This document shows, in pieces, positions 12,401 through 24,045 of a DNA stretch of 64,000 bases (positions are counted from its first letter, which is position 1; each line of letters begins with the position of its first letter). Made by a program: the position numbers and the translations under genes. Under the pieces are notes generated by a model that was not told the DNA's origin, did not search any database, and saw nothing but the letters and a program-made list of their open reading frames with translations. The stretch comes from Acanthornis magna (lineage: Eukaryota > Chordata > Aves > Passeriformes > Acanthizidae): NCBI GenBank assembly GCA_036785705.1, contig JAWUZG010000970.1, forward strand, positions 757,501-821,500, written 5' to 3'.

Positions 12401-14034
12401 CTTATTTTCAAACTCTAAAGAGCAGCAAGATATAGAAGTATCTGATATTTAGGCCTTGCTTTCACTGAAGGTATAAGTGAGTTAATGCAGATTTCAGATG
12501 TTCCTTTACCATGCATGTGAGCTCTGTGTGATACTTGCCTGGTGTTAGCTGCAACGGGACAGGAAAATCAGGGGAGGGCTTAAAAACTTATTGTGCTACA
12601 GATGCAGTTGCTTTCAGGTGACTTGGAATTTAAATTGCAGTTGCATGTAGCAGTCTGACTATGTAAGCTTCTTGCACCTTAGTTTCAAGTCTCTATATAT
12701 TTTACTGGAAAATAACCCAACTTTGCATAGATTCTTTTGAGATTTAACTATCAGAGCAGTTATGGGAAACTACAGTTAGATTTACCTCCTGCACATCCAC
12801 AGTTGTGTTAGTCTGTTCCTTTGTGCTGCATTTAAAATATGCAGCGACATGGAAAGAGGAAACCTCAGTTTCAACCTTCAACCACAATGATGGGGAGAAG
12901 GGAAAAATGTCTTTAATTTGTGAACTGAGTTGTTGCAGTATATTTTTGAGATAAGTAAAAATCAAATGTGTTTCTGCAGAATCTGTCTTCTGTATATGGT
13001 CATATTTAATAGATCAGGTTATTCATAAGTTTTTTGGCAAAGTTACACTGAGTTTCCTAAGCTGTGATGTGATTTGAATTGCCGACATCTTCCTGAAGGG
13101 TCTGTGGTCATTTTCACAAAAGGCCATGAGTGTTTCAGTGCTTTTAAGTGCAAGGCTCTCGGTTATCTCTATCTTCTTCAATCGGATGTAGCAGAGGCAG
13201 CTAGAGGAAAGGTAACAGGATCAAGATATCCCTCTCCCCAAAAACTCCTACCTGCTGTGTCTGCCAGGACAGTATAAATATAGAGAGTTGGAGAAAGATC
13301 TTGGGAATCTGTGTGAGCAGAAGCATCTTAAATCAACCTCTGCAGTCTGAAGAGCTGTTGTGCTTTCCATTCTCACTTAGATCCAGAGATAAGGACCCAA
13401 GACATTCATGTATTTGCAATCCTTCAGCTTCCAGGGGCTGCTCTCTCAATCCATGAGTCAAAAAGCAGGCGCACCTACAAAATTTCTGAGAGAGCACTAG
13501 ACGCAGCAGCTGCCTGGGACTATACCTCTGTTATAAACTAGTTCTTAGCACTCACTTTAAGACTCATTATTTGCTTTTGCAGTTGCAAAGTGGCAAGAGT
13601 TTTATATTCCAGAGTTAACAGAAACAGATGTTATTGATGTACTACGGGTGATACGCTTTCAACCACAAGTTTTTAATCCATTTAACCAGAACTGTATTAA
13701 AACTATACCGATTATACTGACACTACTCACTTGTTTTTTTCCTCAGACTCCAGATTTTGGCAAGTTCTTCCAATCTTTCTTTTAAAATGATGCTTTTGAT
13801 TTTTTACTTATTTAATACTCAATGTTGGTTCATTTTCATATTACTTCTAGTATCTAGTTCTCACCCAGTTAAATGAACTCTATGCTCATAGGTGAATTAA
13901 ACTTATGAAACCATTAAGGTATTTTCTAAAAACCTTCCTTACAGTATTATCATCAATCTGCAGCATCAATTCCTTTTCTTCATTGCATTTTTATCATTAT
14001 CTTTTAAAAAATCTTTACATGTATTTTCAGAGCA
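9492..14034. other. Non-coding sequence, no gene recognised
   Basis: AT-rich unique sequence with only short, featureless open frames (the longest about 90 codons). No repeat family is recognised. The right end grades into the CpG-rich patch that starts near 14035. Confidence 0.6.
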
Positions 14035-14530
14035 CGAGACTGCATTGTTCATGTGGTGTTGATGTACATGACACTTATCAAAGAAGATGTCCTTTAGCGA
14101 AATGCTGCATCACAGCTTTGTATCGTGGCACGGTGATGCAATGCCATAGGAGCCAGGAAAATGTCAGGCTTGTCATGTTGTTTCTGGTTTATGCAGTTCT
14201 AATGTTTGTTCAAACCATAAGGTTTAATCTAGTGTCAGCGACTGCAGAAGGACGCACTTAATTGGCATCCTCGAAAGACGACGCGCACATTTTAAGTAGG
14301 ATGATTGCTGGGGAGCACATTCCCAGCAGTACATATCAATTACTCTGGATAAGAGGAACACCTAGCTGGTTGAACTGACGTGTCTGTTGCTGTCTGTGGC
14401 ATGGCTTCTCCAGGGCTGTTCACAGGCTGGTTTGCACATGCCTGCTGGTGAGAGAAAAGGTAGCAACAGGGGAACCCGGGCGTGCGTGCTGCCAGACATG
14501 CTCTTCGGGAGAATTCCTACTTGCCAACGA
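14035..14530. promoter_or_regulatory. CpG-rich patch, candidate regulatory element
   Basis: By eye I count 16 CpG dinucleotides between 14035 and 14529, six of them packed into 14239-14285 (TCGAAAGACGACGCGC lies within this run). The flanking kilobases are CpG-poor. Retained CpGs in depleted DNA suggest an unmethylated regulatory site, selective constraint or a young insertion. Plus-strand open frames at 13905-14261 (118 codons) and 14387-14698 (103 codons) cover it but have no recognisable domain. The patch is too small and AT-rich overall to be a classical CpG-island promoter. The regulatory role is inference. Confidence 0.3.
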
Positions 14531-17500
14531 GCATTTGGTGGCAGATTTCTGTGGGAGGAGTTCCTATGGAAACAAATGGATATTTGGTCTCTCCAGCTTG
14601 CTCATTCAGTTTGCATTAAGTTCAAGTGGTTTAAACTTAAACTCTTAATAATGCCAGCCCCTATCTCTAAATCTACTCATAGTAGATTATGGGCATGAAA
14701 CAATACTCTTGTAAATTTGTATTATCTTTGTTATTTTGCAAGGTACAACTGCTTGTTTTCTTGGTGCTTCATTCTGAGAACTAATTCAGTCCTACCCATT
14801 AATTCGTTGCTTTTAAATATTCTGATAATTAACTTTGTGGAAAAAAATATGCATCCAGGATTGTAGCCACCTATTAATTTCAGCAATGACTGGATGGAAA
14901 AAATAATTTTTCTACTGTCACATTATAAGTATTAAATATGACTGTTTTCTTGAGATATTCAGAATACAAAGTCTAAATCCAAAAAAATAAATAACCACTT
15001 ATCAATTAAATATAGTGAGGGCCAGAAGAAAGATCTTTTGTTTGTTTGTTTATTTAGGAAGTTAAAAAACAGATTAGGCTATCTGGTAAATTACAATAAC
15101 TAAGAAAGGTAGAGATAATAATTTTTTGTCCTATATTGTATATGTATGGTGTCTAATTACATAATTTTGTTATATAATTTATTAATATTAATAAAGTAAT
15201 TATTTGAAGTAATATGTGCCACATTATGATAACCTAATCCTTTGCTCCACACGTTTCTGCTAAGTGTCTGCAGGTCAGTTCATATCACATGATATTAATA
15301 TGATATACAGGAAGTGCTTTTCAAAACAAGGATAAAAAGTGTTAGAAAAATAATTGTTGCTTACTTTTTCATTTACTTAAGCTTAACAGATTGAAGAAGC
15401 GTGTCAGGTTTGTTTTGAGATTTTTTTTCCCCGGGAAGATTGAATGTGAATCTAGCATGCAGATGGCATGTAATTGCATTTCCTGCATTGTTACTATATG
15501 GGTTTCATTACATTTTCACAGCAATGCACTGAGATTTAATCACCCAAGGCTAGCATTTGTTGGTGAGATGTGTGTGTCTAGCGGTCTTGCTCAACGGTCA
15601 GGGAGCTTACCCCTTGCCTCATGCACTTCTTCCATTATTGCTGTACCATATGTTCTTTTCAAATCCAAACAGAAGAATCATAAGCTCTAAATTTACCTGG
15701 GACTAAGCTGAAGCATTCCAGACAGTTACAGAAAACCACAGTAATACTTCTCTTGCCGTCTTGCCTCAGGCGACTTCTTTTGCCTCTCTGTTTTGCCCAA
15801 GACAAGTAGTTATCAAACTGAACTTCTGGAGTGCAAATTAGGGTTATCCCCTTATTGAGAACGTACTTGCTCAATCTGACTGCTTGTGAAACGAGCTATG
15901 AAATTTGCTTCATCTCCCCTGATGTTTACACAGGCAAGAAAGATTTTCCCACACTTGTGTGTATCTATGATTTAACTACAAATGACATTGTACTTCTCTA
16001 ACATTAACCCCTTAATCTAGTACATTTCTACAAATAACCACCTGTAGTCAATTCTTTATTCATAAGCCTTATCTGTTGTTACAGTATATAATCTGTGAGA
16101 ATGCCCTAATTTTTATCATTCTCTAAGCCTGTCATCATGGCTGAGACAAGGCTTATCCCTCTGAGCAGATGAGATTAGTCGATCATGTTGAAATCAGAAG
16201 AGGGATTATAATGCTTGTAATACACTGAGTCAAATTAAATGCATTTTGTTTGTACATCAGAAGATCTTGTTGCTAAGGCTTTGGTGTCTTCTGGTGACTG
16301 TATAAATTGCCAATAAAACATATGAAGGATGGGTAGGGGAACAAAAAGTTAAGCAAAAAGCAGAAGGAAATTAAAAAATATGTGGCTTATTCAGCCTGGT
16401 AAACTAAAGGCTTAACTGTTCTGATGTCACCACCAACGACAGGGTTTCACCAAAGACACATGGTGATCTAAATTGCAAGTTATTAACTTTAATTTATCTT
16501 TGACCAACTCTAAGAGCATCTTCTGAGCAACTTCTTGTCTCTTTGTATTTATCCTTTAGTCCTTTTTAAGGCAGGTTACCTTTGCCCTGACAGTTTTGTC
16601 AGTATGCAGCATAAACACACAGTATTTTTGGGCTGTGATAAATAAGGAAGGAGATACATATACATCAGAATATACATATCATATATATGTATCAGAAATA
16701 AAGCCATAAAATAATGAATCAATAGGTCACCCCACCTGGTGCTTCTGTCATAGGAGGGTGATACAACTACAGCTATTCTTAGAGAATATAATTTATATAT
16801 AGAAGTACAGACGAATCCATTTCCCAGTAACAGCCACTGATTTTTATTTTGATTCCTCTGGGTGAATATTCAAAAGCTGGGATAATTATCTCAGCCTTCT
16901 CAGGATTGGCTGAAACACATGATTCAAAAAACTGAGATGCAAATATCAAGTGAACAAGATTACTTTCAAGCACTTCTCATTCTAAGCCCCATTCACAAAT
17001 TTGAAAGTGAAAAATATCATCAAAAACCATGATGAAAACGGAATGTAAGAATTAGGTGTGAAGTATACATGTAGTAGGATCATGTCCCTTTTTAGCCTTG
17101 GGGTATAAGAATGGTCTATAGTATGGTTTCTAGGCAGAGACAAGATCTAATTCAGTGGAAATATACTCAATTCAGAAAGAATAATTGCATCAAATGCCAC
17201 AAGGAAATTTTAGTTATGCTTGTAATAACTAATGGCAGTAAAACTAAGCTTTTGCCAACAACAGGAGGAAGCTATGCCTAAGTTAAAGGAGTTGAGGTTT
17301 CTCCCAAGTTTAGAAATCCTTGTGTTTTGGTAGGTTCTGGTGGAATGCAATCCCCTGCATGCCTGCTGTAAACAAAGGCTCTTAATTATCTGAATCTCTT
17401 GGAGCCTATAATACAATCCTTGTGGAGCTGTATTAAATATGTGAGAGCTATGAGATTTCTACATAAAGTAGCTTATAGACAGCTTGGACCACACAGGTTT

Positions 17501-20500
17501 GCTTTCATCTCCAAGCTATTTTCCATATGTGAGTTAGGCTGAGCTCTTGCCCTTCCACAAGCATAACACTCTAGTTGGAAACTGCATTAATCCTTTCACA
17601 GTGCTTGCATTTTTTAATATTTATTTTTGATAACTCAAAATCAGTAGCAATATTTGAGCCTGTTCATAGATTTACCTTCCAAAAACTGTCCTCTAAGGCC
17701 TTTGAAAAAGTAATGTGCCTTGTATGTCCCAGGCAGAAGTAGGAAACCTCCTAAGTGTGACTTGGCAATAGTTAGCCTAAATAAAAATATGGACTTTAAT
17801 ATTTGGCTGTCTTTCATTTTATAAAAGTTTTGGCTTTACATTATTCTATTTAGAGTCCTTGAGCAACGGTATTGCACTGTATCATTACACTTCAGGAGTA
17901 TTCCTCTAAAGAGACCTGGTTTTGCTACAGTCTGTGAGAAGTACTATGCTACACCTCAGGATTAAGTTGTCATGAAAAATTAGGGTTTTGTTAGAATTTC
18001 TGAGAGATAGGAGAGAAGGATAACAATGCAGCGAAATTGTAAATGGATGGTAAGTTTTCCAGGTTTTCTAGTAATGTAATTATATAGGTGTTTCTTCAGG
18101 TATTTTTCAAGACACTGTAAATATCTATTCTTCAATAAGCCCTGGACATAAAAGAATAAAGTAAACATTTAACTTCATACATAGTGAATAAACTTGTAGA
18201 CTTCACAGATTTCCTTTGTTTCAGCCTGAGAGTTTAGCCACATATTGCAGATTATTTTATTTTCTCAGCAGCAAGCAGAGTTGTTGATGCTTCAGGTATC
18301 TGTTTTGCTGCAGCAGTACTCCTTTACTTAGAAGAGGTATGACAGAAATCACACAGAAGGAGTGAATTCATTGTGCTGAGACTAACCTCTGCTATCATTC
18401 CTCTTCCTCAGGTCTAAACCTTCTTTGTTCAGACCAGCACAGCTTTTCCACTCTTTCCATCATCTTGTTCACAGCTTCTACTCTGTTCATACCTCTTAGT
18501 GAACTTTAACTGCTTTAGCCTTCTGGCTTTTGGCATAATTGTTTCACCTCTCCTTTCCGCCCCACACCTCCTCCCCTTCACAGTCATCACTAGGCTTCAA
18601 ATTTTAGGACTTAAAAAACCAAAATGAAACATGCACTTTTAACTTGTCATATTAAATGAGGTTTTGCTTTATATTAAAATTGCTTACTACATTAAGTGGA
18701 GACAAAGACAGAAAGATGGGATTCAAGGTTTTGATAACTGAAAATGGTAAGACTGCAGGACTTTTTTTGGCTGGAAAAATAAGATGTGTATTTCCTTACC
18801 CCATCAAATATATGCACCTCCTACCCTACAAATTATTTTTCATTGCTGTCTGTATATGTGTGCTGTGCTCTTTCAAAAACCATAAAAAAGATTTCCATGT
18901 GCAGAGGGTTTACCAGCTTTGGCTGTTTATTCTTTCTTTTGGAAGTTTATACAATAAAAGGTTTGCTATAAATTGCACAATATAGGTCAATCTTAAAAGA
19001 TAGGTGAAAATAAACTTATATTAGTCCAGGCATTTATATGAATACACAGTGACTTCTTTGGTTTCATTAGTTCAAATAAGAAATGCCAAGAGTATAAATC
19101 TTTACATTTCAACACAAGAATGGTTCATTACTAGAGGTCAAGACAATTATTTCCTCTGTAATGTTTAAGCATGCAGTTAAGTACAGCTAAGTTTTTCATG
19201 GAAAAATGTATTTTAGTCATATATAAGATACCAGACACTGGACTATACCTGTATATATGCATGTGTGTATGTATATATCTTTTTTTCAAGTGCTAATTTC
19301 GGTTATTTGATAATTTTGAGATTCTTCCCAGCTCACTTCCCCAGTATAATTCAAACACCCTGTCAAATATTTGGAAGAACCATGAAACTGTACTGCAGAA
19401 TGCCAGAATCTGGCTAGAACAGAGATTACTAAATAGTTTTGCTACTGACATGAAGAGGAAGACACCATGCAAAAAGTAAAGTACCAAGTAAGCCTGGCTG
19501 GAAGGTCAGAGCACTGAGACAGTGAGGATGTGACATTTCTACTGAACATTTTCTATAGTACCTGGTTGTCAATGTACTGTGTTTGTTAGTCTTGGGGACG
19601 GAGTGATGTACAAGTGTCTGGTGGAGTGACGAATGGTTAAAGTAGATAAAATCAAATGACAATACAAACCAAAATATTTCTGTCAGTAAATTGCCTTTAG
19701 CAAAGCTGTTGACTGTAGCTACCCAAACATGGCTGCTAAAGTGATGTCTGCAAAGGCTTTATGTAGCTCCAAAGAGTAAAAATACTCATTCTCCTCTTCC
19801 TCAGCAGTCTCTCCATAAATAGTCTTATAACTTTCTCAGGGAGGGAGGTACCAATGAAAAAAATTAAAGCTGAATTTAACATCTTCAAAAAAATTTTTAA
19901 AAGTGCTTCTTCTGAAGGAAAAAAAATGAAAATGAAAATAAATCAGTTTACAAACTGCTCTTGGTCCAACATCACTCACCTCAACAGCCACAGCTATGCT
20001 AAAGTAGCCATCATTGTAATTTCTTTTAGCATGCATCCCTTTCAGTCCTGCTGTCAAGCCTCCAGTTTGCTGATGACATTTTCCCTTTGCAGTGATGGGC
20101 ATTTTGAATATGCAGAAACAGCAGTAATAAAGTATAGTATGGATTTCAAGGAGATTAGTCCAAAGCAGCCATCAATAATTTCTCATCTGACAGAGGTGAT
20201 AATTGAGGTAAGTTGTATAACTTGAAGATTTCAGTTTGGTTAAAATCGCCCTATTAGCTGCTTAATAGTGTTATTAGTCAAATAAATTAGGGTAGGATCT
20301 TCCAAATAACCTTGGCACTGTGTATATTAAGTATGCTCAGTCTTGTACTACATCCACTCTAACAGTGCATTACCAGGAGACATGCTTGTCATATTGCATG
20401 CTACTCTGAATGTGGTCGCTTTTGAGCAACAAAACATTACAGATTTCAAATAACAGAGCATAAATCTGTTTTCAGATAAACAAATGACAACAAATCTGGT

Positions 20501-20939
20501 GGTAATTTATGGAACAAATGTTAGGGAGTATCAGTGACTTTTTTTTTTTGGATGTTTTCATTTAGAGCTAGAATGACACAGCCTCCTCTTAGCTTGCAAT
20601 CTTGCCAAACTGCTCAATTCATGCTCTCCCTATCAATATGTTTCGAAATGCACAAAGCACTATATCTGTGTTTTTCAAGTTTAGGAGCAGATTTTACACA
20701 AGGTCACCAACCACTTGAAAGTGTAAATATAAACATGGTCCTAGAAGAAGGCAGATGGTCCTAAGCATGATTCTATCCCTCCTGAAATCAGGGACAAAAA
20801 TATATTATTGTATGATCTGTCACCACCACATGATTAGTATTTCACAAGAGATTTGTTGAGCACTATTCAGTATCTGACCTGGTATCTTAGTACTCTAGGG
20901 AGAATCCAACACTAAAAATGTATATACTTTAAATTTAGA
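14531..20939. other. Non-coding sequence, no gene recognised
   Basis: Long AT-rich unique stretch. It has a very AT-rich block at about 15120-15200, a short TTTG tract near 15037-15050, and TA/CATA-rich simple sequence at about 16653-16694 and 19245-19283. Open frames reach at most 123 codons (19854-20225, plus) and show no domain. No exon or interspersed repeat is recognised. Confidence 0.6.
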
Positions 20940-20955
20940 TTTTTTTTTTTTTTTT
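20940..20955 (+). repeat. T16 homopolymer
   Basis: Sixteen consecutive T followed by AAAAA. No flanking retroposed body or target-site duplication was noticed. Confidence 0.95.
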
Positions 20956-23679
20956 AAAAAGCATGATTTGGACTGTTTCCCCTTCCCTTAAAAAAGACAC
21001 TCCACCATAATAATAACTCATGGAAGTGGTGGAGAACACAGTAAAAGGCAGATTTTAGTGCAAAATATAAAAACAAAATATAAAACCAAAAATGCTTGGT
21101 GGAAATGAATGCTCATATCTAACATTAAAAAGGATCTGTATGTTAACTATACAAAGAATAAACGTGCGCTTCCTTCAGAAGTATAAAAAAGTATTTCTTT
21201 ACAGATGAAAGAAGGAAAATTACATTTTACATCTTAGTTTCATATCATGTAGCCCAGTACAAAAATGCGTACAATAGAGATTGCAAGCTTCATGTGTATA
21301 TTTGCATAACCCAGTTACAATGGCAGTATTTTTCTTCCAGCCTTTACTTAACGATGGCTACACAAGCACTTTGAATTTAAACTCTCTACTGTATGTAAAG
21401 TGAGGTACATGCTTTTACCGCTTGTCAAAACAATCCTGAAATCCCATTTTCCTTTAATAAAGTATAGTTTTGTCCTCCAGAGGTATGCTTGAATAAGATG
21501 TCATAGTCTGTTTTTGTTCAGGATTGCACCCTGCTGATGTTCTTAGGCAGCAAGAAAATTACCTTATTGAAACATATTGCTGGTAGTGACTATAGTGCCA
21601 AATTTTGCATTGGTATTACACACATGACATATTCAGAGACCTTTGAGTAAGACCATGAATATCAAGTGATTGAAAAGATTATACAGGTTTTTTTCTTTGG
21701 GTATAAAAGGTTGTGGTTATGGATGAGTGTCTTTCAGATCAATATAATTATGTCATAAAAAAATGTAACAAAATAGTTACTTTGCAGGCGTTCACACTTG
21801 CCTGATTTCATACTGATTTTGAGTAGAATTATTTTCCTTGCATCAGTTACACAGTTGTTATTTTAGAGGACTTGGGGTTGTTTTCAAAATAGTTGCATAA
21901 TTGCAGGCCCTCTGCTAGATGTGACCATCCAGATAGGTAATAGACTGTTTATAATATTGGCTTTTCTAGGAAAAAGATACATAGACTTAAATGACTATGA
22001 TGAAGGTACAAAGCTAAATATTCACACAATTTATATATATGTGCACCCAAATTCATATGTGCCTGTATGCACAATGGAATGAATGTACTCTTTATGAATC
22101 ACATATAAACATTTTAAGAGTGCATATGTTAGTACTAAAATGAGGTGTTATAGAGGTCTAGTTCACTTTGGGTAAAAATCCCTGAATTTCTGGCTGTAGC
22201 AGGTGTTTGGAAGCTGCAAGCAGTGTGATAGTATTAAAAATTCATGATATGTGGGTTAAAAGTGTTATTTGAATGTTGTATTTTTCCCTTAGACAAATTT
22301 AGTTATACATGCGCTAGTTTTGTGACCCTACAGACTGATAACTCACTGCCAAAAATCATCAGAGGCAACAATTTGGCTGGCCTGCTTGGCAAAACACTGC
22401 CATTCTAGGAAGCAAAGTTATGATAGTAACTCCTGCTGGTCACTGGAGCGACATCAGAGAGAGAAAGCTGTGATTTGAGAAAGGGGAATTAGAAATTATA
22501 GGGGAATTTAGAAAAAGTTGAAAATAAAATTGATAAAGCTGTAGTTATTTGCAGATGAAGGAAAAGGTGCTGCCCAGAGTGGTTCCATTAACATTTCACA
22601 TGCTAGGGAATCAAGTAAAACTATCAAGAATGCCTGCTTTTTCCACTAGCTTCATTTCTTTTTAAACAGTTGATCTCTTGACAAGCAATCCCTCCTAACA
22701 CCACAATGAAACTATTCCACAAAACACTCATTTAACCCCAGCCTGCATTTATTGAGAGATGGGGGGCTACTCCAAAATTTAGGAAAGGGATTTGAAACAG
22801 AATCCAGAATTTACTGAAGGGCTCATGGTGGCTTTGGATCCCCTGGGTTAAGCACCTGCTGGAACTTGCCCGATATCTAAACCCAAATTGTCATCTCAGA
22901 TACGTGATCTGGATCAGTCTCTGACAACTACTGAAGATGCTCTGGGTCACTGTTCCCTAACAGCCTTCCAACAGGAGCAGGGCATGCAATACACCCAGGG
23001 CATACGAGCATAAAACCTTCATCTGGATAAACAGGATTTTATGAAATGCTTTTCCATGAATGTGTACAAATTTGACTCAACGCCTCAGGAAATTCTTTCC
23101 ATAGCTTTGTTGTTCTGCTCAGGCTGTAGTGCCAGGAGAAAGGACGCGTCAACCTTTGATTTTTTGTGGGAATTATAAAACTGCCAGTAATGTCAGTGGC
23201 ATGGCTTTCTAGGTTTGCCCCTCTGAACAGTTGCATTTATTCTCATTGCAGTACTATAGTATTTCAAAGCACTAAATAATTCTGTATTTATAGAACAAGG
23301 AAAAGCCTCACTTACTTACTCATCGCATAACACAGATGTCCTCAAGAGACTTAGAAGAGACAAAAAGTTAATATTCAGATTTAAGGTGGGCTCAAAAGAT
23401 TAACTATAATTTAACATAGCTTCTTACAAAGGTATGTAATTTTAAAGCTACAATGGCTCATTTAGTGAAATCCATTTTCATGCTTTGTAGTGTCTTACTT
23501 TAAAAGCACATAGTTGCATTAAACTGCAGTTTCTATGTTGATCTTCACCCTTTTTATTTAGACTACTATTTACATCAAGCATCCTCAGCTATCTTTTATG
23601 ACTCCTTTGTATCTGAATTCTGAAGAGGAAAACTCTGTACTAATATATACAGTGTGGGCAGTAAACACAATGAATTTGT
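20956..23679. other. Non-coding sequence, no gene recognised
   Basis: AT-rich unique sequence with no open frame above 65 codons and no repeat recognised. The stretch 22750-23010 is somewhat GC-richer but matches nothing I know. Confidence 0.6.
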
Positions 23680-23822
23680 GCAGTGGCAGTGACGTGATCC
23701 TTTGGGAATCACAGAGACGTGGTGGGTTGGCTCCCATGACTACAGTGTTGCAATGGGGGGGCATACAGGCTCTTGAAGAAGGACAGGATACAGGATGGGA
23801 AGATGGGAAGGCCAGGGTGGAT
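23680..23822 (+). mobile_element. CR1 LINE endonuclease remnant, left part
   Basis: Sense-strand remnant of the CR1 ORF2 endonuclease domain. Around 23710-23760 one frame reads TETWWVGSHDYSVAM, closely matching the ETWWDDSHDWSV-type motif of avian CR1 endonuclease, then decays. The endonuclease nicks target DNA to prime reverse transcription. This copy is frameshifted and cannot be functional. Its continuation lies at 23958-24045 beyond an inserted CR1 tail. The left edge is uncertain by about 30 bases. Confidence 0.8.
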
Positions 23823-23957
23823 CATCCCTTGAGCAACGCAGTCTAGTGGAATGTTTCTGTGCTCATGTAAGGTGGAGCAGGAGGGAGGGGAGGGTAGGTG
23901 GGGTGTTTGAATTAGATAAGCCTTAAAGCCCCTTCCGACCAAACTATTGTATGAGAA
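23823..23957 (+). mobile_element. Short CR1 3' tail inserted in CR1 endonuclease
   Basis: About 130 bases resembling the extreme 3' end of a CR1. The run GAGCAACGCAGTCTAGTGGA corresponds to the conserved late 3' UTR. Next come a purine-rich GGAGGGAGGGGAGGG stretch and the CCTTCCGACCAAACTATTGT segment that precedes CR1 tail octamers. It separates two consecutive segments of the endonuclease domain, so it is read as a later, strongly 5'-truncated insertion in the same orientation. Confidence 0.75.
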
Positions 23958-24045
23958 GGAATCTTCCTTTATGTGAGAGAGCTGCTGGAGTGTGTGGAGC
24001 TCTCTCTGGGAATGGAAGACAACAGAGAGTTTATGGGTCATGATT
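23958..24045 (+). mobile_element. CR1 LINE endonuclease remnant, right part
   Basis: Continues the endonuclease domain. The frame around 23970-24035 reads RELLECVELSLGMEDN and then resembles the TESLWVRI segment of CR1 ORF2 (here REFMGHDS). The match fades after about 24045. This CR1 has no RT domain or 3' end attached here, so it is an internal relic. Confidence 0.78.
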
